From positions 62,001-126,000 of the forward strand of contig NZ_JACHCN010000011.1 in the NCBI RefSeq assembly GCF_014205795.1: a stretch of 64,000 nucleotides of DNA, in the 5' to 3' direction. Positions 18,465 to 27,181 of this stretch are shown piece by piece. Position 1 is the stretch's first letter, and each line of letters begins with the position of its first letter. The position numbers were made by a program, and so were the translations under genes. This stretch comes from Rhodanobacter sp. MP7CTX1 (lineage in GTDB: Bacteria > Pseudomonadota > Gammaproteobacteria > Xanthomonadales > Rhodanobacteraceae). A model generated the notes under the pieces. It did no database searches, was not told the DNA's origin, and saw only the letters and a list, made by a program, of their open reading frames with translations.

Positions 18465-19021
18465 TGATCGAGGCACGTGCGAAGTTGCATCAGGCTACGG
18501 CGGATCCAGCTTTTCATGGTTCCGAGCGGCACCATGCAGCGTGTCGCCAATTCGTTATACGTAGCTCCGGTGAAAAAGGCTTCACGAACCGAATCACGTT
18601 GTTGGGGTTCCAGTTCATCGAGACAAACCTGCAGGCGTCGATATTCCTGACTGGTCTCGGCGTCCGCGGCCGGCGTGGGCTGGTCGTCTACAGTTTCATC
18701 CAGCCTGGACGGGTCATCCAGCAGTTCTTCCCGGTGCTGGCGCAAACGGTCGATCGCCTTGTTGCGTGACAGCGTGATCAGCCAGGTGATCGCACTTGCT
18801 TTCGCCGCATCGAAGCTCGCGGCACGGCGCCAGACCGTGGTGTAGGTCTCCTGCAGGACTTCTTCTGCCTCGCCACGGTCATGCAGCATGCGCAGACATA
18901 CGCCAAACAGCTTGGACGAGGTGCGCTTGTAGAGCTCGGCAAATGCCTTCTGGTCATTGCGACCGGTCTGCATCAACAGCCGATTCAGCTCATCGCGCTC
19001 GGCGGGACTGGCGACACTCAT
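18461..19021 (-). CDS. ECF-family RNA polymerase sigma factor (SigK-like)
   Basis: 186-residue ECF sigma factor. Region 2 is visible in AFAELYKRTSSKLFGVCLRM and AEEVLQETYTTVWRRA, with WLITLSRNKAIDRLR for promoter melting. Region 4 reads FFTGATYNELATRCMVPLGT followed by the recognition helix MKSWIRRSLMQLR. The ATG at 19021 is preferred over an in-frame TTG at 19027 because AGGA lies at a better distance. It is the first gene of the operon with its membrane anti-sigma factor and a photolyase. It probably also controls other stress genes, possibly the lipid operon about 9 kb away; that is inference. Confidence 0.92.
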   Translation of the reverse strand: MSVASPAERDELNRLLMQTGRNDQKAFAELYKRTSSKLFGVCLRMLHDRGEAEEVLQETYTTVWRRAASFDAAKASAITWLITLSRNKAIDRLRQHREELLDDPSRLDETVDDQPTPAADAETSQEYRRLQVCLDELEPQQRDSVREAFFTGATYNELATRCMVPLGTMKSWIRRSLMQLRTCLDQ

Positions 19022-19334
19022 GGGCAAGCAATCCTGTAATCACGAAGAAACCGGGCCCGTGGCCATGAAGCAGGGTGCGTTGGAAGATACGCCAGCCAGA
19101 TGTTTTCATAGCATGAAGGTGCCGTGCCGGCGTGGCAAGCCCGGCTTTGCCAGTAGCGCCTGGCCACCGTCGATACGGGTTTTGCGCACTGCGTCCCGCC
19201 CGCGCAACGACACGGCAAGAACGGCACGACCCATGTGATCCGTGCGCTTCACCAGCGAGGTGATGAACCACGAAAATGCATGTCCAACCTGCGCAAAGGC
19301 TCCGTGGCGGACATCAAGCCTCGAATGGGTGGAA
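19022..19334. other. Intergenic region upstream of the sigma factor
   Basis: About 310 bases between two minus-strand units with no convincing gene. On the minus strand a possible ECF-like promoter is GGCACCTT, then about 22 bases, then GGCGTATC (within 19080-19125), which would fit autoregulation; this is weak. An imperfect hairpin, GGCAAGCC with GGCTTTGCC near 19134-19151, could terminate the efflux operon. Confidence 0.3.
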
Positions 19335-20501
19335 TTACTTGTCGCGCTTGGCGATGTTTACCTGTTCGCCCTCATACAGCGAGTCGGCCGGGTTGATGAT
19401 GATGTGTGCGTTGGCTTCCAGGCCTTCGGTTACTTCGACCGTGTTGCCGAAATCGCGGCCCAGCGTTACCGTCTGCAGGTGAACACGCTGCTGTGCATCG
19501 ACCAACGCAATGCGTAGGCCCTCACTGCGAAACAGCAGGGTGTTGGCTGGCACGATGAAATTGTGCGCGGCCGTAGCCAGTGCCAGCTTGACGTTGGCGT
19601 AGACCCCCGGTACCAGTGTCTGGCCCGTATTGTCTACATCGATCTCGGTGCGCAGGGTACGGGTGCTCGAATCGAGGGCGTCCGACGTGCGGGCGACAGT
19701 GCCGCTGAAAGGCTTGGCGCCGTAGCTGCTCAAAGTCACGTCAGCCGGCATGCCGATATGCACACCGCTCGCCGAGCTTTCAGGCACATCGACGAATACA
19801 CGCAGCTTGCTGGTGTCGGCGATCACAAACAGATTGCTGCCGGTCGAGCCCGCATCGACCAGTGCACCCACGTCCAGGTTGCGCTGGGTGATGACGCCAT
19901 CGAACGGCGCAACAATGTGTTTGAACTGCTCCATGTTCTGGAGCTTGGCGACATTGGCGCGGTCCGCTTCCACCGTCGCGACGTCTGCGTTCAACTGGGC
20001 AGCAAACTGATCAGCCGTCTGAACGGCCACCAGACCTTGCCCTACCAGTTTTTGATAGCGATCGGAGGTGACCTTTGCCAGGTTCTCATTAGCCTGGTCG
20101 CTGCGCATCTGCGCCTGGCCCTGCTTGAGTTCGTTGTCGACGTCAGGGGTGTCCAGCTCAGCCAGGGGCTGACCCTGTTTCACCTTCGTTCCGATGTCTA
20201 CGTACCACTTGTTCACATAGCCCGTGGTGCGGGCATAGATCTGGGCGTCCTGCCAGGATTTGACGGTGCCGGGCAGGATCAGGGATTGATCGGTGGGCGC
20301 AGGCTGTGCAGTCAGCGTGCTGACGGTCGGGACGGCATTGCGATCCGTGTCTTCGGTCAGCACGTGGCGTGCGTGCATGCGTTCGATCACCCCGATCACC
20401 CCGAGCGCCAGCAACGCGATGCCGAGCAGGATGAGCACGAACCTTGCGCGATGCGACGGCTTGGACCGCGGAAGGGATGACGATGTGTTCGGTGTGGGCA
20501 T
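19335..20501 (-). CDS. RND efflux periplasmic adaptor (HlyD/AcrA-type membrane fusion protein)
   Basis: 388-residue adaptor that would connect the inner-membrane RND pump to an outer-membrane channel. An N-terminal membrane anchor (FVLILLGIALLALGVIGVI) is followed by the biotinyl-lipoyl-like region (ARTTGYVNKWYVDIGTKVKQG), a coiled-coil hairpin (QAQMRSDQANENLAKVTSDR) and beta-barrel domains (VDVPESSASGVHIGMPADVT). The start is taken at 20501, ten bases after the pump stop; an in-frame ATG at 20531 would overlap the pump gene by 20 bases and cannot be excluded. No TolC-like gene adjoins it. Confidence 0.9.
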   Translation of the reverse strand: MPTPNTSSSLPRSKPSHRARFVLILLGIALLALGVIGVIERMHARHVLTEDTDRNAVPTVSTLTAQPAPTDQSLILPGTVKSWQDAQIYARTTGYVNKWYVDIGTKVKQGQPLAELDTPDVDNELKQGQAQMRSDQANENLAKVTSDRYQKLVGQGLVAVQTADQFAAQLNADVATVEADRANVAKLQNMEQFKHIVAPFDGVITQRNLDVGALVDAGSTGSNLFVIADTSKLRVFVDVPESSASGVHIGMPADVTLSSYGAKPFSGTVARTSDALDSSTRTLRTEIDVDNTGQTLVPGVYANVKLALATAAHNFIVPANTLLFRSEGLRIALVDAQQRVHLQTVTLGRDFGNTVEVTEGLEANAHIIINPADSLYEGEQVNIAKRDK

Positions 20502-20511
20502 GGTCAGGATC

Positions 20512-23500
20512 TCAAACGGCAGCCGCGTCATGATCCGCCGTATGGCGACGGTGGATCAGACTGAAAAACGTGGGTACGAAGAACAATGTGGCTGCCGTCG
20601 CCAGCAACAGGCCGCCGATCACGGCACGGCCGAGTGGAGCATTCTGCTCGCCGCCCTCACCCATGCCCAGCGCCATCGGCACCATGCCGATAATCATCGC
20701 AAAGGCGGTCATCAGCACCGGACGGAAACGTGCGAAGCCAGCCTCGATCGCGGCTCTTACCGGATCGTTGTGATGATCCAGCCGCTCGCGCGCGAAGCTG
20801 ATCACCAGGATCGAGTTGGCCGTGGCAACGCCCATGCACATGATGGCGCCCATCAGTGCCGGCACCGACAGCGGCGTGCCGGTGAGGAACAGCATCCAGA
20901 CCAGACCGGCGAGTGCCGCGGGCAACGCCGCGATGATGATCATCGGGTCCAGCCAGCTCTGGAAATTGACCACAATCAGCAAATAGACCAGCACGATTGC
21001 AAACGCCAGTCCGCCGATCAAGCCACGATAAGACTCGGCCATGGTCTGCACCTGCCCACGTACGTTGATGTCGACGCCGCGGGGCAGGTGCCTGGAGTAG
21101 TTATCGACGATGCGCTGAACGTCGGCCGCTACGCTGCCGAGGTCGGTACGATCGACCGCGGCATACAGATCCATGGTCGGGATGGTGCTGTAGTGCGTCA
21201 CGATGGCTGGTCCCGCGCTGCGCGAGAAAGAGGCGAGGCTTTCCAGAATCTGGCTCGACATGCCGCTCGTGCCGCTGCTGCTGGTCGCCGCTGGCGTTGA
21301 GGCGCCGGTGCTGGTGATCGGCAGCGTCTGCAGCGCCTGCAGAGTGTCGAGTTGATACTGCGGTGCCTGCGTTGCAATGGAATAGCTGATGCCTGTTTTC
21401 GGGTCGACCCAATAGGTGGGGCTGACCTGCGATGAACCCGCCAGTGCCGTCAGCAGATTGCTGGCTACATCCTGCTGGGTAAGGCCAACCAGGCTGGCAC
21501 GTGTGCGGTCAACGTTGACGTTGATTTGCGGCAGGTTCAGCGCCTGCTGCAGGCGCAGGTCGACCAGACCGGGCACACGCTTGAGCTGGCCATAGAGGTC
21601 GTTGGCAATCTTCGCGGTGACATCAGGATCGCGTCCGCTGACCTGCACGTCGATGGGCGCCGGTGAACCGAAGTTGAGGATCTGTCCGACCATATCTGCC
21701 GGCAGGAACGAGAACGTCACGCCGGGGTAGCGTTGCGCCAGACGCTGGCGAAGTGTGCGCACGTAGTCAATGGTCGGGTGGTGATCTTCACCCAGGCTGA
21801 CGAAGACGTCGCCGTCGGACGTGCCCACCACGCCGGTATTGCTGTAAGACAGATTGATGCCGCTGTAGGGCAGGCCAAGCGTATCGACAATGTTGACCAG
21901 TTCGTTCTTCGGGATGGTCTGGCGGATCACGTCCTCGATGCCATCGGCCAGACGCGCCGTCTCCTCAATGCGCAATCCGGTTTCAGCACGGAAATGCAGC
22001 TTGATCTGGCCGCCATCGACATAAGGGAAAAAGTCGCGGCCCAGCCACGGCACCAGCAGCGCCACCGATAGTGCGCAGCCGCCGAAGAACAATATCGCGA
22101 ACAGTCCGCGATGCTTTTCCGCGACTTCCAGCGTATTGCGATAACCATCGCGAATGCGCTCGAAGCGTCGTTCGAAGGCCAGCTGAAAACGTCCGAGAAG
22201 ACCGGGGGAGTTCTGCTCTCCGTGGCCGTGCTTCTTCAGCCAGTACAGCGACAGTGTCGGCACCAGGGTTCGCGACAGCACGTAGGAAGCCAGCATCGCG
22301 AACACCACCGCTTCAGCGAGCGGCGCGAACAGGTATTTGGCAACGCCGCCGAGGAAGAAAATCGGCACAAACACAATACAAATCGACAACGTGGAAACCA
22401 GCGCCGGCACGGCGATCTGCTGGGCGCCTTCCATGATCGCTTCGTAGACCTCCTTGCCTTCCTCCAGATGCGAATTGATGTTCTCGATGGTCACGGTGGC
22501 ATCGTCGACCAGGATGCCGACCGCCAGCGCGAGACCACCCAGCGTCATGATGTTGATCGTTTCGCCCATCGCGGACAGCGCGATGATTGAAGCCAGGATC
22601 GACAGCGGAATGGAGATCGCGATGATCAACGTGGAGCGCCACGAACCCAGAAACAGCAGGATCATCAAGCCGGTGAGCGCAGCGGCGATCCCACCTTCGC
22701 GAATCACGCCTGAAATCGCCGCGCGCACGAACAGCGACTGATCCGACAATGCGTGAATCTGAAGGTTTGGAGGTATGGCCGCGCGGATTTTCGGCAGCAT
22801 GCCACGCAAGCTACCCACGATGTCCAGCGTGGATGCATTGCCGATTTTCAGGATCGACATCAGCACCGCGCGCTGACCATCCACGCGCACGATATTGGTC
22901 TGCGGCGGCGAGCCGTCGTGGACATGCGCAACGTCGCGGATATAAGTCGTGATGCCATTGACAGTGCGGATCGGCGCATTGTTGAGGTCGGCGATCTGTT
23001 GTGGACTGCCGTTCAACTTCACGCTGTATTCGAGGTCGCCGATTTTCTCGGTGCCCGCCGGCAGGATCAAGTTCTGCTGACCAATGGCTGTGACCACATC
23101 ACTCGGCGACAGGCCGTGCGCCAACAGCGCCTGCGGGTTCAGATCGACCTGGATCTGACGTTGTTTGCCGCCGTAGGGATAGGGCGTGGCGGCGCCGCGC
23201 ACGCCAGTAACAAAGGTGCGCACGATCTGGTTGGCATCGTCGAAGATGGTCGACTCGGACAGCTCCTTCGATGACAGCGCAAACTGCAGGATCGGCACAC
23301 TGGATGCGCTATAGACGATCACCAGCGGCGGCGTCGTGCCGGCCGGCATCGATTTGATCACCGTCTGCGAAATCGCGGTGATCTGTGCTACCGCCATGTC
23401 GATTTTGACGTTTGGCTGGAAGAACACCTTGACCAGGCCAACGCCGTTCAACGATTGCGTTTCGGTGTGTTCGACATCGTTGACCGTCGTGGTGAGCGAT

Positions 23501-23706
23501 CGTTCGAAGCCGGTCACGATGCGGTTGTTCATATCGTCGGCAGGCAGGCCGGTGTACTGCCACACCACCGAAACCACCGGAATATCGATATTCGGGAAGA
23601 TGTCGGTGGGCGTTCGCAGAATGGCGAGCGGACCGAGTATCAACAACAGCAGCGCCAGAACAATGAACGTGAGCGGTCGTTCCAGCGCGATTTTGACGAT
23701 CCACAT
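20512..23706 (-). CDS. Efflux RND transporter permease (AcrB/MdtB-like)
   Basis: 1064-residue inner-membrane pump with the twelve-helix, two-half RND layout. The N-terminus MWIVKIALERPLTFIVLALL leads into the first helix, and the first periplasmic loop starts PTDIFPNIDIPVVSVVWQYTG. Helix 4 holds the proton-relay acids in LALAVGILVDDATVTIENI. The second half ends with GVATANSILVISFARERLD and a final helix before RRHTADHD. The motif set fits the hydrophobe/amphiphile efflux family rather than the heavy-metal CusA family. It is transcribed first, with the adaptor directly downstream. The outer-membrane partner must be encoded elsewhere. Confidence 0.93.
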   Translation of the reverse strand: MWIVKIALERPLTFIVLALLLLILGPLAILRTPTDIFPNIDIPVVSVVWQYTGLPADDMNNRIVTGFERSLTTTVNDVEHTETQSLNGVGLVKVFFQPNVKIDMAVAQITAISQTVIKSMPAGTTPPLVIVYSASSVPILQFALSSKELSESTIFDDANQIVRTFVTGVRGAATPYPYGGKQRQIQVDLNPQALLAHGLSPSDVVTAIGQQNLILPAGTEKIGDLEYSVKLNGSPQQIADLNNAPIRTVNGITTYIRDVAHVHDGSPPQTNIVRVDGQRAVLMSILKIGNASTLDIVGSLRGMLPKIRAAIPPNLQIHALSDQSLFVRAAISGVIREGGIAAALTGLMILLFLGSWRSTLIIAISIPLSILASIIALSAMGETINIMTLGGLALAVGILVDDATVTIENINSHLEEGKEVYEAIMEGAQQIAVPALVSTLSICIVFVPIFFLGGVAKYLFAPLAEAVVFAMLASYVLSRTLVPTLSLYWLKKHGHGEQNSPGLLGRFQLAFERRFERIRDGYRNTLEVAEKHRGLFAILFFGGCALSVALLVPWLGRDFFPYVDGGQIKLHFRAETGLRIEETARLADGIEDVIRQTIPKNELVNIVDTLGLPYSGINLSYSNTGVVGTSDGDVFVSLGEDHHPTIDYVRTLRQRLAQRYPGVTFSFLPADMVGQILNFGSPAPIDVQVSGRDPDVTAKIANDLYGQLKRVPGLVDLRLQQALNLPQINVNVDRTRASLVGLTQQDVASNLLTALAGSSQVSPTYWVDPKTGISYSIATQAPQYQLDTLQALQTLPITSTGASTPAATSSSGTSGMSSQILESLASFSRSAGPAIVTHYSTIPTMDLYAAVDRTDLGSVAADVQRIVDNYSRHLPRGVDINVRGQVQTMAESYRGLIGGLAFAIVLVYLLIVVNFQSWLDPMIIIAALPAALAGLVWMLFLTGTPLSVPALMGAIMCMGVATANSILVISFARERLDHHNDPVRAAIEAGFARFRPVLMTAFAMIIGMVPMALGMGEGGEQNAPLGRAVIGGLLLATAATLFFVPTFFSLIHRRHTADHDAAAV

Positions 23707-24360
23707 AACCGTTGACTTCCATCAGCCATGCCTAAGGCCGGACAGGTCCGTGAGGCATGGTCAGACTTGTGTTTGCTGGGGAGGGGGCAAGGGATAATAG
23801 CCTAGGCAACTTTATGGTCGGCAACCATATGCCATAGGGCACGGTCGTCGCACTGGATCGTCGAGCGAAGCGTAAAATGCTTCGACACAAACCCAGTGCG
23901 TGAACTCCGATATCCAGGCAATCGGTCAGCAATGCCATGCTCCAAAGCGTTCGTCATCTGAGCTCGCCTTCGAGGGAAACCCAGGGCGTTGGAACTTGCG
24001 ATCCGGTGAATTGCAGACCCGCCGCACGGCAGGTCCTTAAACACCAGTCGCCGATCCTGCCTACCCTACATGACCATCCGACAATCATGCGACTGAAGGG
24101 TTCGGGCGCGATGAGTAGATATCGCCAAGCTTTGTCGGCTGGATGGTGGACTCCGGAGAGTTAGCGACGTCATCGTTAAACCAAATTTCCACCCTCCATT
24201 CACGAGCACTGTATGAGTGCGCCATTAAGGTCAATGTTCTGCAATGTCCCGCCTGCGGAAACGGCAGCACATTGCTCAACGATTCCTGCGGCAAAAGCCC
24301 AGTCCGCTTGCGCAAAGCGATGGGATAGTTCGATCACCGTCCCCTAGCAGGAGGTTCGGT
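23707..24360. other. Long intergenic region without a recognisable gene
   Basis: About 650 bases between the divergent RND operon and the cupin gene. Short frames are open on both strands (for example about 80 codons at 23802-24044 minus) but none shows a start with a good ribosome binding site or a recognisable family. It may be the debris of a lost gene, probably a regulator, and must contain the promoter of the pump. The ribosome binding site of the cupin, AGGAGG, lies at 24349-24354. Confidence 0.35.
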
Positions 24361-24834
24361 ATGCCAGACAAGAAAAAAGCAGTCGTTATTGGAGCACAGC
24401 TGGGCGCAGTTCGATCTCATCAGCCGGGCCAGGACGTCTTCAGATCTGTCCTCGCCGAAGATATCGACTGGATACCCTTCGCGGCTTTTCCGCCTTCGGT
24501 TCGTCTGGCAATTATTGTCGGCCAGCCCTCAAAGGCCGGCCCCTACACGATCAGGGTCAAGGTGCCACACGGCGAGAAGCTGATGCCACACCGGCACCCG
24601 GAAGATCGCGTTTACACCGTGATGTCCGGCATTTTCTACATGGGCCTGGGCGATCAGTTCGACCCCGACAAGCTTGAAGCCTATCCGCCTGGTAGCGTCG
24701 TCGTTCTTCCCGGCGATACGCCCCACTTCCATTGGGCGAAATCCAGCGAGTACATCACACAGGTGACAGCTATCGGACCGCTTGGACTTGATTATGTTGC
24801 TGCGCAGGATGATCCGCGAAACAACGACGCCTAA
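24361..24834 (+). CDS. Cupin domain-containing protein
   Basis: 157-residue single-domain cupin. The metal-binding motif is visible as PHGEKLMPHRHPEDRVYTV, with later PGDTPHFHWA giving the last histidine. The fold suits many small-molecule reactions (dioxygenase, isomerase, quercetinase-like), so the reaction is not predicted. The start at 24361 has AGGAGG seven bases upstream. No signal peptide is seen. It precedes an exported SnoaL-like protein by 150 bases on the same strand, and both may belong to the small detoxification or oxidative-response gene set common in these genomes. Confidence 0.82.
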   Translation: MPDKKKAVVIGAQLGAVRSHQPGQDVFRSVLAEDIDWIPFAAFPPSVRLAIIVGQPSKAGPYTIRVKVPHGEKLMPHRHPEDRVYTVMSGIFYMGLGDQFDPDKLEAYPPGSVVVLPGDTPHFHWAKSSEYITQVTAIGPLGLDYVAAQDDPRNNDA

Positions 24835-24986
24835 GGGACATCTGGGTGACTTATGCGACGAAGAGCACGGTGACACTCGGAGTCCGCGATGATCATCGCG
24901 AAGCCGGAAACATTTCCGCTACTGGCTTGCAGAGGCCTACGCGGATGCAGATTCAGCGTTGTCTGCACCGATAGTTGGAGAGTGAT

Positions 24987-25550
24987 ATGTCGCTAGCCAT
25001 CCTTTGTCGGCACGGCCTCGATAAGGCGCGCTGGGTAGTTGTTTGTCTGCTTGCCATCTCGGCAGCCCCGGGCTTCGCTGAAACCGACCACTTGGTTCAG
25101 CCCCAAACCCTGATTGTTGATCAGAGTCTGCCGAAGGCGCAGCTATCCGCGCAGGTTCTAGCCGCGCGTCGCTATGACACGTTCTGGAACACTGGCGACG
25201 AGGCTCATGCGCGCGCGGCGCTGGATCCGAACTTTATCGACAAAACATTGCCGCCTGGACGCGCACAGGGCGTTGCCGGCCCCATCGCTGCATCGAAGGC
25301 GTTTCGCGGAGCAGTTCCCGACATTCAGTGCAGCGTCGAACAAATGATCGTGGCGGGCGATAGGGTCGTCGCCCATCTGCACTTCACTGGCCACTTTACT
25401 GGTCAGTTCAAGGGTATGCAGGGTCATGGGCAGACCGTCGATTTCATCGCGACCGACATCTATCGCGTCGTGAATGGCCGCATCGTCGAGAACTGGCATT
25501 TGGAAGATAACCTGACTTTCCTGCAACAGATCGGCGCTGTGACCAAGTGA
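24987..25550 (+). CDS. Exported SnoaL-like (ester cyclase / NTF2-fold) protein
   Basis: 187-residue protein with an N-terminal signal peptide (VVVCLLAISAAPGFAE) and an NTF2-fold SnoaL-like domain. Supporting stretches are RYDTFWNTGDEAHARAAL, DKTLPPGRAQGVAGP and the C-terminal DIYRVVNGRIVENWHLED, typical of the polyketide cyclase SnoaL/ester cyclase group. The start at 24987 has TTGGAGAG upstream. Members of this fold range from cyclases to simple ligand binders, so a reaction is not assigned. The periplasmic location is unusual for the cyclases and points to a binding or detoxification role. Confidence 0.82.
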   Translation: MSLAILCRHGLDKARWVVVCLLAISAAPGFAETDHLVQPQTLIVDQSLPKAQLSAQVLAARRYDTFWNTGDEAHARAALDPNFIDKTLPPGRAQGVAGPIAASKAFRGAVPDIQCSVEQMIVAGDRVVAHLHFTGHFTGQFKGMQGHGQTVDFIATDIYRVVNGRIVENWHLEDNLTFLQQIGAVTK

Positions 25551-25551
25551 A

Positions 25552-25589
25552 GCTGTCGATCTTCTTCGTGCGGCCAGGAAATCGACAGC
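25552..25589. terminator. Possible bidirectional hairpin between convergent genes
   Basis: GCTGTCGAT and ATCGACAGC form a 9-bp stem with a long 20-base loop, just after the SnoaL stop and 13 bases from the stop of the peroxidase gene on the other strand. No T-run is present. Confidence 0.35.
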
Positions 25590-25602
25590 CCGACGCAATT
25601 TT

Positions 25603-27069
25603 TCAGTCCGCCTGTCGCTGAGCAAGCGAGGCTGGTTTCGACGACGGGGTATAGCCATCGTCTAGCGTGTGCAGGAACGCGATGATGTCGCGAATGTCCT
25701 GGTCCGTCATCGGGAGCGCGTCGCCGACACGGCGATTGAAAGGGGCATCGGTGGTATCGATGTTGCCTTGGTAGACCGACGGGATATCGTTGTACTGCGC
25801 CAACTTGCCGTTTGCATCGTGTGGATAGATCTTGTCGGGCGCTGTGTCGCGCAGGTTGTAGAAGTCCAGCACCTGCTTCAAGGTGTGATAGACGCCGTTG
25901 TGGAAGAAGACCGAGCGCCGGTCGACGTTGCGCAGGGTCGGCGTCAGGAACATGCCGCAATATTGCGTCTGATGTGCAAGGTCTTTTCTGACCGGGCCGC
26001 ATAGGCCCAGATCGAACGAAAGCGGATTCTTGTTGAACGGCAGGCTGGCGTTGCGAGGCACACCCAGAGCTTCGTATTGGGTGTCGGTGAAGAGCGGTGG
26101 CAAACCGTCGCTGCTCACGGGGCTCAGATGGCAGCCCGCGCAATTGGCTTTCGTTGAATCGTTGAAAAGCTTTAGTCCGCGCAACTCGGCCAGTGTCAGT
26201 CGAGCGCGACCCTGCAACCAGGCGTCGTATTTGCTGGTGAACGGATGGAACGATGGGTCTTCGATCTCGAACCGGCCGATGGCGAACATGGCCTCGGAAA
26301 CCAGCTGCGCCGGGTCATCGAGAATGGCGGGCCCGAACAGTTGCGCAAAAGACTGCCGGTAGCGAGTGTGCGCCAGCTTGCGGGCGACGTCGGCTTCGCT
26401 GGCATTCGCCATTTCCACGGGGTTGAGCATCGGGATATAGGCCTGACGCTGCAACGAATCGGCGCGGCCGTCCCAGAACAGTCCGCCCTGGGGCACCATG
26501 GCGACCGCCGTCGGCGCGGTGCCGGCCGATTTCTTCGCCTTGGGATCGCTGAGGGCGGAAGCCGCCAGCGCATTCAAATTGACGGGCGCCTCGACATCAC
26601 CTGCATCCGGTCCGATGCTGAAAGGCAGTTGCCGGTATAGATACGCCAGCGACGGCGGTGGCCGGTACCCAACGTTCTTGAGCTCGGGTCCGCCTGGCTG
26701 GATGGTGAGGGCATTGGGCGGGTTGTAGCCATTCTTCGGGCTGTGGCAGGACGCGCAGGACTGTCGTCCGGAGGCCGACAGAGACGGGTCGAAAAACAGC
26801 AGGCGGCCAAGCTGTGCGACGGCGCTCAGTGGCTCAGCCGGCGGAAGCATCAAGTGAACGGGGTGGGGATTGATCCCACGCGCATCAGCAGCTTCGTTAT
26901 CTGTTGGTGCCAGCGCGTGCGTTTGATCGACAAAGGCGTAGGCGGCCATGCAACTGAACATGCAGATCAGGCACAGGACGACGGTGAGCAGACGGTCCCG
27001 TTTCCGATCAGCCGGCGTGAGCGCCGGTCGGAAGTCTCGTGGCAATACGGTATGTGCGCGAAAGGGCAT
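25603..27069 (-). CDS. Di-haem cytochrome c peroxidase family protein (MauG/CCP-like)
   Basis: 488-residue exported protein with one N-terminal hydrophobic segment (VVLCLICMFSCMAAYA). Two haem c sites are visible: CASCH at about residue 107 and CAGCH at about residue 313, the layout of the CcpA/MauG superfamily. The family reduces hydrogen peroxide or performs oxidative chemistry on partner proteins in the periplasm. The end of the domain is marked by FLTPTLRNVDRRSVFFHNG and ALPMTDQDIRDIIAFLHTL. It is longer than classical CCP (about 320 residues). It lies 113 bases downstream of the secreted phosphoesterase and is probably co-transcribed with it. Confidence 0.9.
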   Translation of the reverse strand: MPFRAHTVLPRDFRPALTPADRKRDRLLTVVLCLICMFSCMAAYAFVDQTHALAPTDNEAADARGINPHPVHLMLPPAEPLSAVAQLGRLLFFDPSLSASGRQSCASCHSPKNGYNPPNALTIQPGGPELKNVGYRPPPSLAYLYRQLPFSIGPDAGDVEAPVNLNALAASALSDPKAKKSAGTAPTAVAMVPQGGLFWDGRADSLQRQAYIPMLNPVEMANASEADVARKLAHTRYRQSFAQLFGPAILDDPAQLVSEAMFAIGRFEIEDPSFHPFTSKYDAWLQGRARLTLAELRGLKLFNDSTKANCAGCHLSPVSSDGLPPLFTDTQYEALGVPRNASLPFNKNPLSFDLGLCGPVRKDLAHQTQYCGMFLTPTLRNVDRRSVFFHNGVYHTLKQVLDFYNLRDTAPDKIYPHDANGKLAQYNDIPSVYQGNIDTTDAPFNRRVGDALPMTDQDIRDIIAFLHTLDDGYTPSSKPASLAQRQAD

Positions 27070-27181
27070 GGAGTGGTAGTGGCTCTGGAAGCATCCCTGA
27101 CCCGCTGAATTCAGCCGGGGCAGGGATGTTCTCTAGACTATTGAGTCCTTGGTCGAACGAAGACGAGCCAGTGTCCTGAGA

